A stretch of DNA of 6,945 nt from Candidatus Omnitrophota bacterium (GCA_027034965.1 JALVWL010000224.1:1-6945); one strand, 5' to 3'. Numbered from the stretch's first letter, positions 1 through 6,457 are shown. The notes: generated from the sequence alone by a model not told the origin. Translations and numbers: made by a program.

Positions 1-30
1 TTGACACAGGGATATGTTTAGGTTTACAAT
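1..30 (+). promoter_or_regulatory. Candidate sigma-70-type promoter for lysS
   Basis: TTGACA at 1-6 is a perfect -35 box, followed by an 18-base spacer and TACAAT at 25-30 (5 of 6 matches to TATAAT). The expected transcription start, about 7-9 bases after the -10 box, falls at about 37-39, which is the A of the lysS ATG itself. The sequence shows the two boxes. That they drive lysS, and that the mRNA would be leaderless, is inference, because the upstream gene is outside the window and could also read through. Confidence 0.5.
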
Positions 31-38
31 ATCGGTCT

Positions 39-1490
39 ATGGCAGAGATGGATTTGATACAGAGCAGGAAAGAGCGCCTCATTGCCCTTAAGAATAAGGG
101 GATAGAGCCGTTTTCCAGGTCTATCGTCCCTCAGGATATGGCCAGGGATGTGAAGGAAAATTACGAAGAGGGCAGGGCTGTTTCGGTTGCAGGACGCATA
201 ACCGCCTGGCGCGGGCATGGTAAGGTGATATTTTTTGATGTGCGGGATTCCTCGGACCGCGTGCAGGTCTATGTCCGTAAAAACGATGTAGAAGAGGCGG
301 TATGGGATCTATTGGGCTTGCTCGATATAGGCGATATAGTGTGGGTCAGGGGGCATTTGTTTGTTACTAAGACAGGCGAGGTTACTATAGGCCTTGAAGA
401 GATAAGGCTGTTGACCAAGTCCATTCGTCCCCTTCCAGAAAAGTGGCATGGATTAAAGGATGTGGAGGTCCGGTTCCGACAGAGATATCTGGATTTGATA
501 GCCAACCCTGAGAATAGAGAGGTATTTCTAAAGCGGGCCAGGATTATATCTTCTATCCGTAGGTTTTTGGATGAGAGGGGCTATCTTGAGGTAGAAACGC
601 CAATGCTCCATCCTATTCCAGGGGGTGCGGCCGGTAGGCCATTTATAACCCACCATAATGCCTATGATATAGATTTATATCTAAGGATTGCCCCTGAGCT
701 TTATCTCAAGAGACTCCTGGTGGGAGGTTTTGAGCGTGTCTATGAGATAAATCGCAGTTTCAGGAATGAAGGGGTCTCTACCCGCCATAATCCTGAATTT
801 ACTATGCTGGAGGTCTATACTGCCTATATGGACTACGAAGGGGTAATGCGCCTGACAGAGGAGATGCTCTATTATGTAGTCAAGGAAGTCAATGGCTCAC
901 CTGTAGTGGAATATCAAGGGCAGGAGATAGACTTTACCCCTCCCTGGGACAGGATATCCTTTGCCCAGGCAGTGAAGGAGCGATTTGACATAAATCCTGA
1001 TGATCCAACCGAGGTAATGGTACAAAAGCTACCTAAGAGAGGACTCGGCAATCTTGATACCTCGCGCCTGTCTCGGTCTCAGGTAGTCAAGCTGGTAGAG
1101 GACCTCCTTGACATAGAGAAACAGCGCAAGCCCGTATTTTTTACAGACTATTTTTCTATACTCTGTCCCCTTGCCTGCCTGAAGAGGGATAATCCATCTC
1201 TTGCTGAGAGATTTGAATTATTTATAGGGGGAATGGAACTTGCCAATGCCTACTCTGAGTTGACGGATCCCGAGGACCAGCTGGCCCGTTTTGAGGAAGA
1301 GGTGCGTCAGAATAACGCCCCTACAGAGAATATAGATTACGATTTTGTTACGGCACTGGAATATGGTATGCCGCCGGCAGGGGGGCTGGGCATAGGTATA
1401 GATAGGCTGACGATGATACTTACGGATAGGCCTTCTATCAGGGAGGTTATCCTCTTTCCTTTGCTTAAGCCTGAGAAAGAGTCTGTATAG
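39..1490 (+). CDS. lysS: Lysyl-tRNA synthetase, class II
   Basis: This cytoplasmic enzyme charges tRNA-Lys with lysine using ATP. The 483-residue protein matches the usual class II LysRS length (about 490-505). An N-terminal helix is followed by the OB-fold anticodon-binding domain at about residues 48-125 (VAGRITAWRGHGKVIFFDVRD). The catalytic domain starts at about 145. Diagnostic stretches are HPIPGGAAGRPFITHHNA (191-208), LYLRIAPELYLKRLLVGGFE (213-232), motif 2 FRNEGVSTRHNPEFTMLE (241-258) and motif 3 GGLGIGIDRLTMILTD (448-463). The usual SPLAK stretch reads CPLAC (376-380), a small deviation. No clear Shine-Dalgarno precedes ATG 39 or the in-frame ATG at 48, so either could be used; the first is kept because MAE-type starts are common in the family. 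It is the first visible gene of the + strand cluster, with the permease gene 14 bases downstream. Confidence 0.97.
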   Translation: MAEMDLIQSRKERLIALKNKGIEPFSRSIVPQDMARDVKENYEEGRAVSVAGRITAWRGHGKVIFFDVRDSSDRVQVYVRKNDVEEAVWDLLGLLDIGDIVWVRGHLFVTKTGEVTIGLEEIRLLTKSIRPLPEKWHGLKDVEVRFRQRYLDLIANPENREVFLKRARIISSIRRFLDERGYLEVETPMLHPIPGGAAGRPFITHHNAYDIDLYLRIAPELYLKRLLVGGFERVYEINRSFRNEGVSTRHNPEFTMLEVYTAYMDYEGVMRLTEEMLYYVVKEVNGSPVVEYQGQEIDFTPPWDRISFAQAVKERFDINPDDPTEVMVQKLPKRGLGNLDTSRLSRSQVVKLVEDLLDIEKQRKPVFFTDYFSILCPLACLKRDNPSLAERFELFIGGMELANAYSELTDPEDQLARFEEEVRQNNAPTENIDYDFVTALEYGMPPAGGLGIGIDRLTMILTDRPSIREVILFPLLKPEKESV

Positions 1491-1504
1491 CAATAGCTTT
1501 TGTT

Positions 1505-2671
1505 ATGGGGTACATTAATTTTCTCTCCTTGAGGTTCTTTTTAAGGGCTCGTGGGGGTTTCCTTTCGTTTATGAGTGTGGTCTCTATCCTGGGGATTGTT
1601 ATAGGTGTTGCTGCCCTGATTACGGTTATGGCGGTAATGAACGGCTTTGATATTGAATTACGCAACAAGATTATCCAGAATAATCCCCATATCCTTATAA
1701 CCTCTGAAACAGTCTTTTCAGTGGATAAGCCTCTTTTGAAGAGCCTGTCCATAGAAGGCGTGAAATCGGTTGTACCCTTTGCCTATCTGCAGGGCTTTGT
1801 GCGGGTAAAAAATAAGATACTGCCGTGTTTCATCAGAGGGATAGGCCCTTCTGGTCGAGTTTTTCTCCCAGAGGATTTTGCTGGTAGGCTTCCAAAAGGG
1901 GATGGGGTATTGATAGGTAGAGATATGGCTAAACAATTTGGCCTGGGTCCAGGGGATAAGCTGACTTTGCTCTCTCCTGTAACCGGCATGGACTACCAGG
2001 CAAAGGTGGCGGGTATCTTTGAGACAGGTCTCTACCAGTACGATAGTCAGACCATACTTGCCTCTCTAAAGCTGGTGAGAAACCTGCTTTTTTTAGGAGA
2101 TAATGAGGTAAATGCCGTAGGGATTTTCCTGTATAATCCAATGCAAGCTGGCGATATCAAGGCCAGGCTTTTTGATGTGCTAAAGGATAGGAGATTTTCT
2201 GCCCTTACCTGGATAGAGTCAAATAAAAGCCTGTTTTCGGCCCTCAAGCTAGAGAAGTATGTTATGTTCTTGATCCTTTTGTTGATAGTAATAGTGGCGG
2301 CCTTTAACATAGTAAGTTCCCTAGTTGTGCTGGTTGCGACCCGTACAAAGGAGATTGCAGTGTTAAAGGCATTGGGGCTTACGAACCAAGAGATATATAG
2401 GTTATTTTTAAATATAGGCATCCTTATTGGTGTAGTTGGAGCGTTTTTTGGGGGCATTATCGGCGTAGTTTTATCCCTGGCAATAGAGCACTGGCACATT
2501 ATAAAACTGCCGGCTGATGTTTATTACATAGACTATCTGCCGGCAAGACTCGAGGTGGCCGATGCCTTGTTGGTGATAGGTTCAGCGGTCATAATAGCGG
2601 TTTTTTCTGCCCTATATCCGTCCTCTCAGGCAGCAAGACTCGAGCCTGCCAGGGCCCTGAGGTATGAATGA
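1505..2671 (+). CDS. lolC: Lipoprotein-releasing ABC transporter permease, LolC/LolE/LolF family
   Basis: This inner-membrane permease extracts outer-membrane lipoproteins and passes them to the periplasmic carrier LolA, powered by the ATPase LolD. The 388 residues show the FtsX/MacB-like layout: a membrane segment at about 22-45 (ILGIVIGVAALITVMAVMNG), a large periplasmic domain at about 50-250, then three membrane segments at about 253-278, 299-326 and 352-372. Family signatures are VMAVMNGFDIELR, AAFNIVSSLVVLVATRTKEI followed by AVLKALG, LPADVYYIDYLPARLEVAD and the C-terminal ARLEPARALRYE. It is slightly shorter than the E. coli proteins (about 400-414). Only one permease is present and no lolD lies next to it, although lolD is often the next gene in related gene orders. 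I cannot tell whether it pairs with a second permease (LolCE) or acts as a homodimer (LolF type). Start ATG 1505 lacks an obvious Shine-Dalgarno but fits the family N-terminus. The stop overlaps an unused upstream ATG of the purH frame. Confidence 0.93.
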   Translation: MGYINFLSLRFFLRARGGFLSFMSVVSILGIVIGVAALITVMAVMNGFDIELRNKIIQNNPHILITSETVFSVDKPLLKSLSIEGVKSVVPFAYLQGFVRVKNKILPCFIRGIGPSGRVFLPEDFAGRLPKGDGVLIGRDMAKQFGLGPGDKLTLLSPVTGMDYQAKVAGIFETGLYQYDSQTILASLKLVRNLLFLGDNEVNAVGIFLYNPMQAGDIKARLFDVLKDRRFSALTWIESNKSLFSALKLEKYVMFLILLLIVIVAAFNIVSSLVVLVATRTKEIAVLKALGLTNQEIYRLFLNIGILIGVVGAFFGGIIGVVLSLAIEHWHIIKLPADVYYIDYLPARLEVADALLVIGSAVIIAVFSALYPSSQAARLEPARALRYE

Positions 2672-2679
2672 ACCAAATG

Positions 2680-2685
2680 AAGGAG
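2680..2685 (+). promoter_or_regulatory. Ribosome binding site deciding the purH start
   Basis: AAGGAG at 2680-2685 lies 8 bases before ATG 2694 and 5 before GTG 2691. The longer open frame, beginning at ATG 2664 inside the end of the permease gene, has no such site, and its ten extra residues do not resemble PurH. ATG 2694 is therefore the best start. Confidence 0.8.
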
Positions 2686-2693
2686 ATGTCGTG

Positions 2694-4217
2694 ATGGATA
2701 TGGTCAAGATAAGAGACGCTGTAGTAAGTGTGTGGGACAAGACAGGTCTGGAGGAATTAGCGGATGCCTTTAAGCGTCACGGGATAAAGGTCATCTCTAC
2801 CGGGAATACGGCTAAGAGACTCAGAGAGCTCGGAGTAGCTGTCAGGGAGGTCTCGGAATACACGGCCTCCCCAGAGATACTCTCGGGCAGGGTCAAGACA
2901 CTGCATCCCAAATTGCATGCCGGCATATTGTTCCGCAGAGACAATAAACAGGACAGGAGACAGTTGCGTCGAATTGGCGGGAGCCCGATTGATCTCGTGG
3001 TGGTCAACCTTTATCCATTTAAGGAGGCCTATTTGTCAGGTGAGAGGGACCTTGTTGAGTTTATAGATATCGGCGGGCCTACTATGTTGCGTGCAGCGGC
3101 GAAGAATTATGAGTGGGTTACTACACTGCCCAGCCCTTCTCTTTATAAGGGGTTTATCCGAGAGCTTGACAGGAATAAGGGTGCGGTCTCCCTTTCTTTT
3201 AGAAGGAAGATGGCAGGTGAGGTCTTTTCGATTACTTCGAGATACGATACCTGGATAAGCAATGTATTATTTAACGGAGGATTTGAGCTGTCTCAGGAGG
3301 CTATGCTGGGACTTGAGTTAAAACAACAGCTAAGATATGGAGAAAATCCCCACCAGAAGGCCGGCCTTTACCTTCCCTTTGGCAGCCGTCCTGTATTTCG
3401 CCAATTGCAGGGCAAAGAGCTATCCTATAATAATATTATGGACCTCTCGGCTGCCTGGTCTATGTGCAGTGCGTTTTTGCCACAGACCTGTGCAGTAGTA
3501 GTAAAACACGCAAATCCCTGTGGCCTGGCCATTGCCAAAGATGCGGCAACGGCCTATAGAAAGGCCTACAATGCAGACCCATTGTCTTCTTTTGGTGGTA
3601 TAATTGGGATAAACAAGACAGTAGATGCCCGCTGTGCAAGGGAGATAGTGAAGTCTGGGTTCAGGGAATGTGTTATTGCCCCGAGGTTTGAGAAACAGGC
3701 ACAGCAGATACTAGGTGTCAAGAAGAACCTAAGGTTGGTAGAGGTAAGGCAGCATAGGCCAGCTCTCCAGATAAGACAGGTATTTAATGGATTCCTGGTC
3801 CAAGAGCCAGACCTGTTTTTTGAGAAGGAGGAAGACCTAAGACTGGTCAGTAAAAAGGCCCCGACAAAAACCCAATTGAGGGACCTGTTATTTGCCTTTA
3901 GGGTGGTGCGTTTTGTCAAGTCAAATGCGATTGTGATTGCCAGACAGCAGGCACTTGTAGGGATAGGTGCTGGTCAGATGAGCAGGGTGGGTGCTGTAAA
4001 GATTGCCCTGGAACAGGCAGGAGAAGAGGCCAGAGGTGCGGTCCTGGCAAGCGATGCCTTTTTCCCGAAGACAGACAATATAGAGTTGGCCGCCAGGTAT
4101 GGGATAAAGGCAATCGTGCAGCCTAGCGGTTCAAAGGCAGATCCAGATGTGATTTCTGCCTGTAATGATTTTGGTATTGCCTTGCTCTTTGCGCCGAAGC
4201 GACACTTTCTACATTAA
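2694..4217 (+). CDS. purH: Bifunctional AICAR transformylase / IMP cyclohydrolase
   Basis: This enzyme catalyses the last two steps of de novo IMP synthesis: 10-formyl-THF-dependent formylation of AICAR, then ring closure. From ATG 2694 it has 507 residues, against about 510-530 usual. The N-terminal cyclohydrolase (MGS-like) domain, about 1-195, carries VSVWDKTG (the usual Ser before DKTG is Trp), STGNTAK, SGRVKTLHPKLHAGIL, DLVVVNLYPF and IDIGGPTMLRAAAKN, including the conserved Lys, Asp and Lys of the active site. The transformylase domain, about 210-507, carries LRYGENPHQKA, QLQGKELSYNN, the catalytic Lys271-His272 in VVKHANPCG, SSFGGIIG, FVKSNAIV, VGIGAGQMSRV, LASDAFFP and the C-terminal KRHFLH. 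Both halves look active. Residues 141-160 are less typical than the rest. It begins 22 bases after the permease stop and ends 16 bases before trpC. Confidence 0.97.
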   Translation: MDMVKIRDAVVSVWDKTGLEELADAFKRHGIKVISTGNTAKRLRELGVAVREVSEYTASPEILSGRVKTLHPKLHAGILFRRDNKQDRRQLRRIGGSPIDLVVVNLYPFKEAYLSGERDLVEFIDIGGPTMLRAAAKNYEWVTTLPSPSLYKGFIRELDRNKGAVSLSFRRKMAGEVFSITSRYDTWISNVLFNGGFELSQEAMLGLELKQQLRYGENPHQKAGLYLPFGSRPVFRQLQGKELSYNNIMDLSAAWSMCSAFLPQTCAVVVKHANPCGLAIAKDAATAYRKAYNADPLSSFGGIIGINKTVDARCAREIVKSGFRECVIAPRFEKQAQQILGVKKNLRLVEVRQHRPALQIRQVFNGFLVQEPDLFFEKEEDLRLVSKKAPTKTQLRDLLFAFRVVRFVKSNAIVIARQQALVGIGAGQMSRVGAVKIALEQAGEEARGAVLASDAFFPKTDNIELAARYGIKAIVQPSGSKADPDVISACNDFGIALLFAPKRHFLH

Positions 4218-4233
4218 ATAAAGTGGAGGGAAG

Positions 4234-5028
4234 ATGCCCGACTTCCTAAAGAGGATTAAGAGAGAAAAACTGGAGCTTATAGAGGACCTGGCCGTGGAAT
4301 ATCCACTCAGCCAGCTCAGGCATATGATAAATTATCGCCAAAAGTTTTATAGATTTAAGCATGCCATAGGCCATGGTAATCGCATATCAGTTATTGCCGA
4401 GATAAAATATGCCTCGCCTTCTAAGGGTGTGATAGCCAATCCCAACAGGCGATCCCCTGTAGATATTGCCCTGGAATATCAAGGGGCAGGAGCAGATGCC
4501 ATATCTATACTTACCGATGAAAAACATTTTCATGGAAGTTTTGATTATCTTCGCACTGTACGCGATTTTGTGGAGTTGCCGATTTTGTGTAAGGATTTCT
4601 TTGTGCGGGATTATCAGATATACCTTGCCTGTGCAATGGGTGCTGACGCGGTGTTGTTGATAGCAGCGATGTTGGATGATAAAGAGTTGGAGGGACTCTA
4701 CCAGTGCGCCAGGCACCTTGGCTGTGATGTGCTCTTTGAGGTGCACACAGGAGAAGAGATAGAGAGGGTGATGCGCCTTGATCCGGATATAATAGGGGTA
4801 AATTCCAGGGACCTTAAGAGCCTGCAGGTAGATGTCGGAAACTTTAGCAGGTATATGCCAATGATTCCAGAGGAGAAGGTGCGAGTTGCTGAGAGCGGAA
4901 TAGGTGTTGAGGTCTTGCCTATGTTGAAACAGCTGCGAGTGGATGCAGTATTGGTGGGCGAGTATTTTATGCGTCAGAATAATATCTATTATTCCCTGCG
5001 CAGGTTCATAGAGAATTGTAGTTATTGA
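4234..5028 (+). CDS. trpC: Indole-3-glycerol-phosphate synthase
   Basis: This enzyme converts carboxyphenylamino-deoxyribulose phosphate to indole-3-glycerol phosphate in tryptophan synthesis. The 264 residues match the single-domain TIM-barrel form (about 255-270), with no TrpF fusion. By comparison with characterised family members, the catalytic and binding residues are all present: Glu56 and Lys58 in VIAEIKYASPSKG, Lys120 in LCKDFFVRDYQIY, Glu169 in LFEVHT, Asn190 in GVNSRDL, and Glu220-Ser221 in VAESGI. GADAVLLIAA and DAVLVGEYFMR are also typical. A GGAGGG Shine-Dalgarno at 4225-4230 precedes ATG 4234 by only 3 bases. No other trp gene is visible, so it is an orphan trpC between purH and ispF; the rest of the pathway must lie elsewhere or outside the window. 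Its TGA stop overlaps the ispF TTG start, suggesting translational coupling. Confidence 0.96.
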   Translation: MPDFLKRIKREKLELIEDLAVEYPLSQLRHMINYRQKFYRFKHAIGHGNRISVIAEIKYASPSKGVIANPNRRSPVDIALEYQGAGADAISILTDEKHFHGSFDYLRTVRDFVELPILCKDFFVRDYQIYLACAMGADAVLLIAAMLDDKELEGLYQCARHLGCDVLFEVHTGEEIERVMRLDPDIIGVNSRDLKSLQVDVGNFSRYMPMIPEEKVRVAESGIGVEVLPMLKQLRVDAVLVGEYFMRQNNIYYSLRRFIENCSY

Positions 5029-5477
5029 CAGTGGTTGGGGTAGGTTTTGATATACATAGGCTCGGCGGCAGAGGCCCTCTAAAGCTCGGTGGGATAGAGA
5101 TCCCTTCTGATAAAGGAGTAATAGCCCATTCTGATGGAGACGTGCTTATCCATGCCCTTATAGATGCCCTGTTGGGGGCCCTTGGCAGGCCGGATATAGG
5201 CGATCTTTTTCCTGACAGTGATCCAAAGTGGAAGGGGGCAGATTCCCTGGAGATGCTAAAAGCCGTCCTTTCAATGATAGGTCAGATTAACATAGTCAAT
5301 ATAGATGCCGTGCTTATAATGGACAATCCAAGGCTTGGGAAATACAAAGAGCAGATAAGACGACGGCTATCTGAGATTTTAGACCTGCCTGTTGAGAAAA
5401 TAGGGATAAAGGCAAAGACAACCGAAGGACTTCTTAGAGACGCCATTTCCTCGATAGTAACAGTCCAATTGGCCTAG
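5025..5477 (+). CDS. ispF: 2-C-methyl-D-erythritol 2,4-cyclodiphosphate synthase, with variant C-terminus
   Basis: IspF forms the cyclic diphosphate MEcPP from CDP-ME-2-phosphate in the MEP isoprenoid pathway, as a zinc-dependent trimer. The protein has 150 residues from TTG 5025, or 148 from GTG 5031. The TTG overlaps the trpC stop as TTGA and is preferred for coupling, although no clear Shine-Dalgarno is seen for either start. Numbered from the TTG, zinc ligands Asp9 and His11 (GFDIHRL) and His43 (DVLIHALIDALLGA) are present, along with AHSDGD, DIGDLFPDSDP, KGADS and IKAKTTEG. After TTEGL the family's usual GFTGRGEGIA segment is missing; the protein reads LRDAISSIVTVQLA instead, about three residues shorter, with the frame open to TAG. 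The fold and metal site look intact, but the substrate-facing C-terminal loop is altered. No ispD is adjacent. Confidence 0.93.
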   Translation: MTVVGVGFDIHRLGGRGPLKLGGIEIPSDKGVIAHSDGDVLIHALIDALLGALGRPDIGDLFPDSDPKWKGADSLEMLKAVLSMIGQINIVNIDAVLIMDNPRLGKYKEQIRRRLSEILDLPVEKIGIKAKTTEGLLRDAISSIVTVQLA

Positions 5478-5480
5478 CAT

Positions 5481-5509
5481 AGAGAGGCTTGGGATGCCTT
5501 TTTATTTTT
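5481..5509 (+). terminator. Probable intrinsic terminator after ispF
   Basis: AGGC (5485-5488) and GCCT (5496-5499) form a 4-bp core stem around a 7-base loop. The stem can be extended by A-U and G-U pairs to about 5482-5502. It runs straight into TTTTTATTTTT. The hairpin is weak but the T-run is good. It lies in the 24-base gap between the converging ispF and MarR-type genes and touches the latter's stop codon. On the - strand no T-run follows, so it should work mainly for the ispF transcript. Confidence 0.5.
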
Positions 5510-6071
5510 CTCCCTCATCCTTGAAATGCTGACAATTTATCTGGAAATCAGAAAGGGAGAGGTTCTTTTTGCTAATAGCGCAGAGATAACTCTTGGTTGA
5601 TGCCTTATATATAAGGTTTCCACAATAGGGACAGGTCCGCACAATCTGTAGATAGCCATTGTCCTTTAGAACCGAGGTAATCTTCAAAAGCGCCTGAAAC
5701 AACGATGATTTTTCATGATTATTAAGACTGGTCTTTGTAATATTTAGGAGGGGATTTTTCTTGTGTATGGACTTGATGATATTTTTTCCCTTGCCTGTAA
5801 TCTTTATACCCACCTTTCTACGGTCTTTCATCGGTATTTTTTTTACCAGGGCCTTCTTTTCGAGTGCATAAACCGAGTCGCTTATAGTTGGTTTGCTTAT
5901 GGCCATTTCCTTTGCGAGCAGGGAAATCGTTATTGGTTTATTGTAAGAAGAGATCGCAAATAAGATTTCTATCTGAGTAGGAGAGAGAGAATATTTATAT
6001 CCTTGCTCCCAGAGGATGTTTTTCTGGGCCAGGCATAGTTTGCTCAGCAAAAATAATATTTTTTCTTCCAT
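5502..6071 (-). CDS. MarR-type winged-helix regulator with C-terminal Cys/His cluster
   Basis: The 189-residue protein is a probable dimeric DNA-binding transcription factor. Residues 28-97 read as a MarR winged helix-turn-helix: LSPTQIEILFAI, then ISLLAKEMAISKPTISDSVY (recognition helix) and EKKALVKKIPMKDRRKVGIK for the wing, including the family's DRR. Beyond the usual MarR domain of about 140-150 residues lies a tail with Cys147 and Cys150 (RTCPYCGN), Cys164, Cys180 and His182 (CQHF), spaced like a zinc-binding or redox site. Similar Cys-rich tails occur in some MarR-family proteins, but I know of no settled function for them. No membrane segment is seen. The gene is AT-rich: two 60-base blocks I counted are 35-37% GC, against 47-53% in lysS and purH blocks, which hints at acquisition. 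It converges on ispF. The ATG at 6071 has only a poor Shine-Dalgarno. Target genes are unknown; autoregulation is plausible. Confidence 0.82.
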   Translation of the reverse strand: MEEKILFLLSKLCLAQKNILWEQGYKYSLSPTQIEILFAISSYNKPITISLLAKEMAISKPTISDSVYALEKKALVKKIPMKDRRKVGIKITGKGKNIIKSIHKKNPLLNITKTSLNNHEKSSLFQALLKITSVLKDNGYLQIVRTCPYCGNLIYKASTKSYLCAISKKNLSLSDFQINCQHFKDEGEK

Positions 6072-6085
6072 CTTTAAATTAACCT

Positions 6086-6104
6086 GGATTATGCATTAGA
6101 ATCC
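6086..6104. promoter_or_regulatory. Possible operator, inverted repeat GGATT-N9-AATCC
   Basis: GGATT (6086-6090) and AATCC (6100-6104) form a dyad of about the size MarR dimers bind, overlapping the candidate -10 region of the MarR-type gene. Arms of 5 bases are short, so the dyad could be chance. Autorepression is inference from position. Confidence 0.25.
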
Positions 6105-6126
6105 TTTACTTTCCAGCGATTGTCAA
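6095..6126 (-). promoter_or_regulatory. Candidate promoter of the MarR-type gene
   Basis: Read on the - strand there is a perfect TTGACA (+ strand TGTCAA, 6121-6126). The -10 box is uncertain. TCTAAT (+ strand 6095-6100) is 5 of 6 but needs a long 20-base spacer. GATTCT (6098-6103) has a 17-base spacer but a poor match. The site lies about 25-55 bases upstream of the start codon, the right place for this gene. Confidence 0.42.
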
Positions 6127-6147
6127 TCAAAGATCTCTTTTCTTATT

Positions 6148-6265
6148 AATAATCAAGCATGAAGGATGGAGCATGGAGAATGAAGGATAAAACCACCATT
6201 TCGCATTGCTTCTTTAAATCAAAAAAATCACTGCCTCCATGCTTCCTTCTCCGTTCTCCCTTCTC
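6148..6265. repeat. Fold-back repeat unit 1, built of degenerate heptamers
   Basis: The left arm at 6148-6188 starts AATAATCAAG and continues as 7-base words CATGAAG, GATGGAG, CATGGAG, AATGAAG (6158-6185). After a spacer of about 42-46 bases comes the inverted arm, with words CTCCATG, CTTCCTT, CTCCGTT, CTCCCTT, CTCAATA (6235-6269). The arms are imperfect complements, so the unit can form a long interrupted hairpin. The left arm matches the left arm of unit 2 at 38 of 40 positions. No coding frame is recognisable here. Confidence 0.8.
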
Positions 6266-6382
6266 AATAATCAAGGATGAAGAATGGAGCATGGAGAATG
6301 AAGGAATTTTCTATTAAGAATGAAAAAGATCCCAGTAAATAAGAGTCCTTCATGCTTCATTCTCCCTCCTCCATTCTCAAAA
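6266..6382. repeat. Fold-back repeat unit 2, tandem partner of unit 1
   Basis: The unit begins with the same AATAATCAAG (6266-6275), then words GATGAAG, AATGGAG, CATGGAG, AATGAAG (6276-6303). After a spacer of about 44 bases comes the inverted arm, CTTCATG, CTTCATT, CTCCCTC, CTCCATT, CTCAAAA (6348-6382). Positions 6281-6289 and 6293-6303 pair exactly with 6369-6377 and 6355-6365: 9 and 11 bp stems around a 3-base mismatch. The spacer differs from that of unit 1, so arms, not spacers, are conserved. A further small hairpin, CTCAA-AAC-TTGAG, lies at 6376-6388. Confidence 0.82.
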
Positions 6383-6393
6383 CTTGAGTTGTG

Positions 6394-6428
6394 GTTTTTA
6401 GTTTTGCGTTTTTAGTTTTTAGTTATTT
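6394..6428. repeat. Short tandem heptamer array, GTTTTTA type
   Basis: Five successive 7-base words occur: GTTTTTA (6394-6400), GTTTTGC (6401-6407), GTTTTTA (6408-6414), GTTTTTA (6415-6421) and GTTATTT (6422-6428). The period equals that of the adjacent fold-back units but the word is different. No gene is associated with it. Confidence 0.75.
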
Positions 6429-6457
6429 TAATTTGTCTTTGTCCCTCAACGGGCTCC

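Noticed and set aside
2047..2499. 150-residue antisense open frame over the permease gene
   Set aside because: It is a shadow of the membrane protein coding sequence in another frame, with no recognisable motif and no ribosome binding site that I can see.
2664..2693. Upstream ATG for purH overlapping the end of the permease gene
   Set aside because: It has no Shine-Dalgarno, and its ten extra residues are not PurH-like. AAGGAG at 2680-2685 points to ATG 2694.
3566..3919. 117-residue antisense open frame over purH
   Set aside because: It lies entirely within the strongly conserved transformylase domain of purH and has no family signature of its own.
6148..6382. CRISPR array
   Set aside because: The repeats alternate in orientation, are degenerate and number only two per orientation. 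There are no uniform direct repeats with unique spacers and no cas genes.
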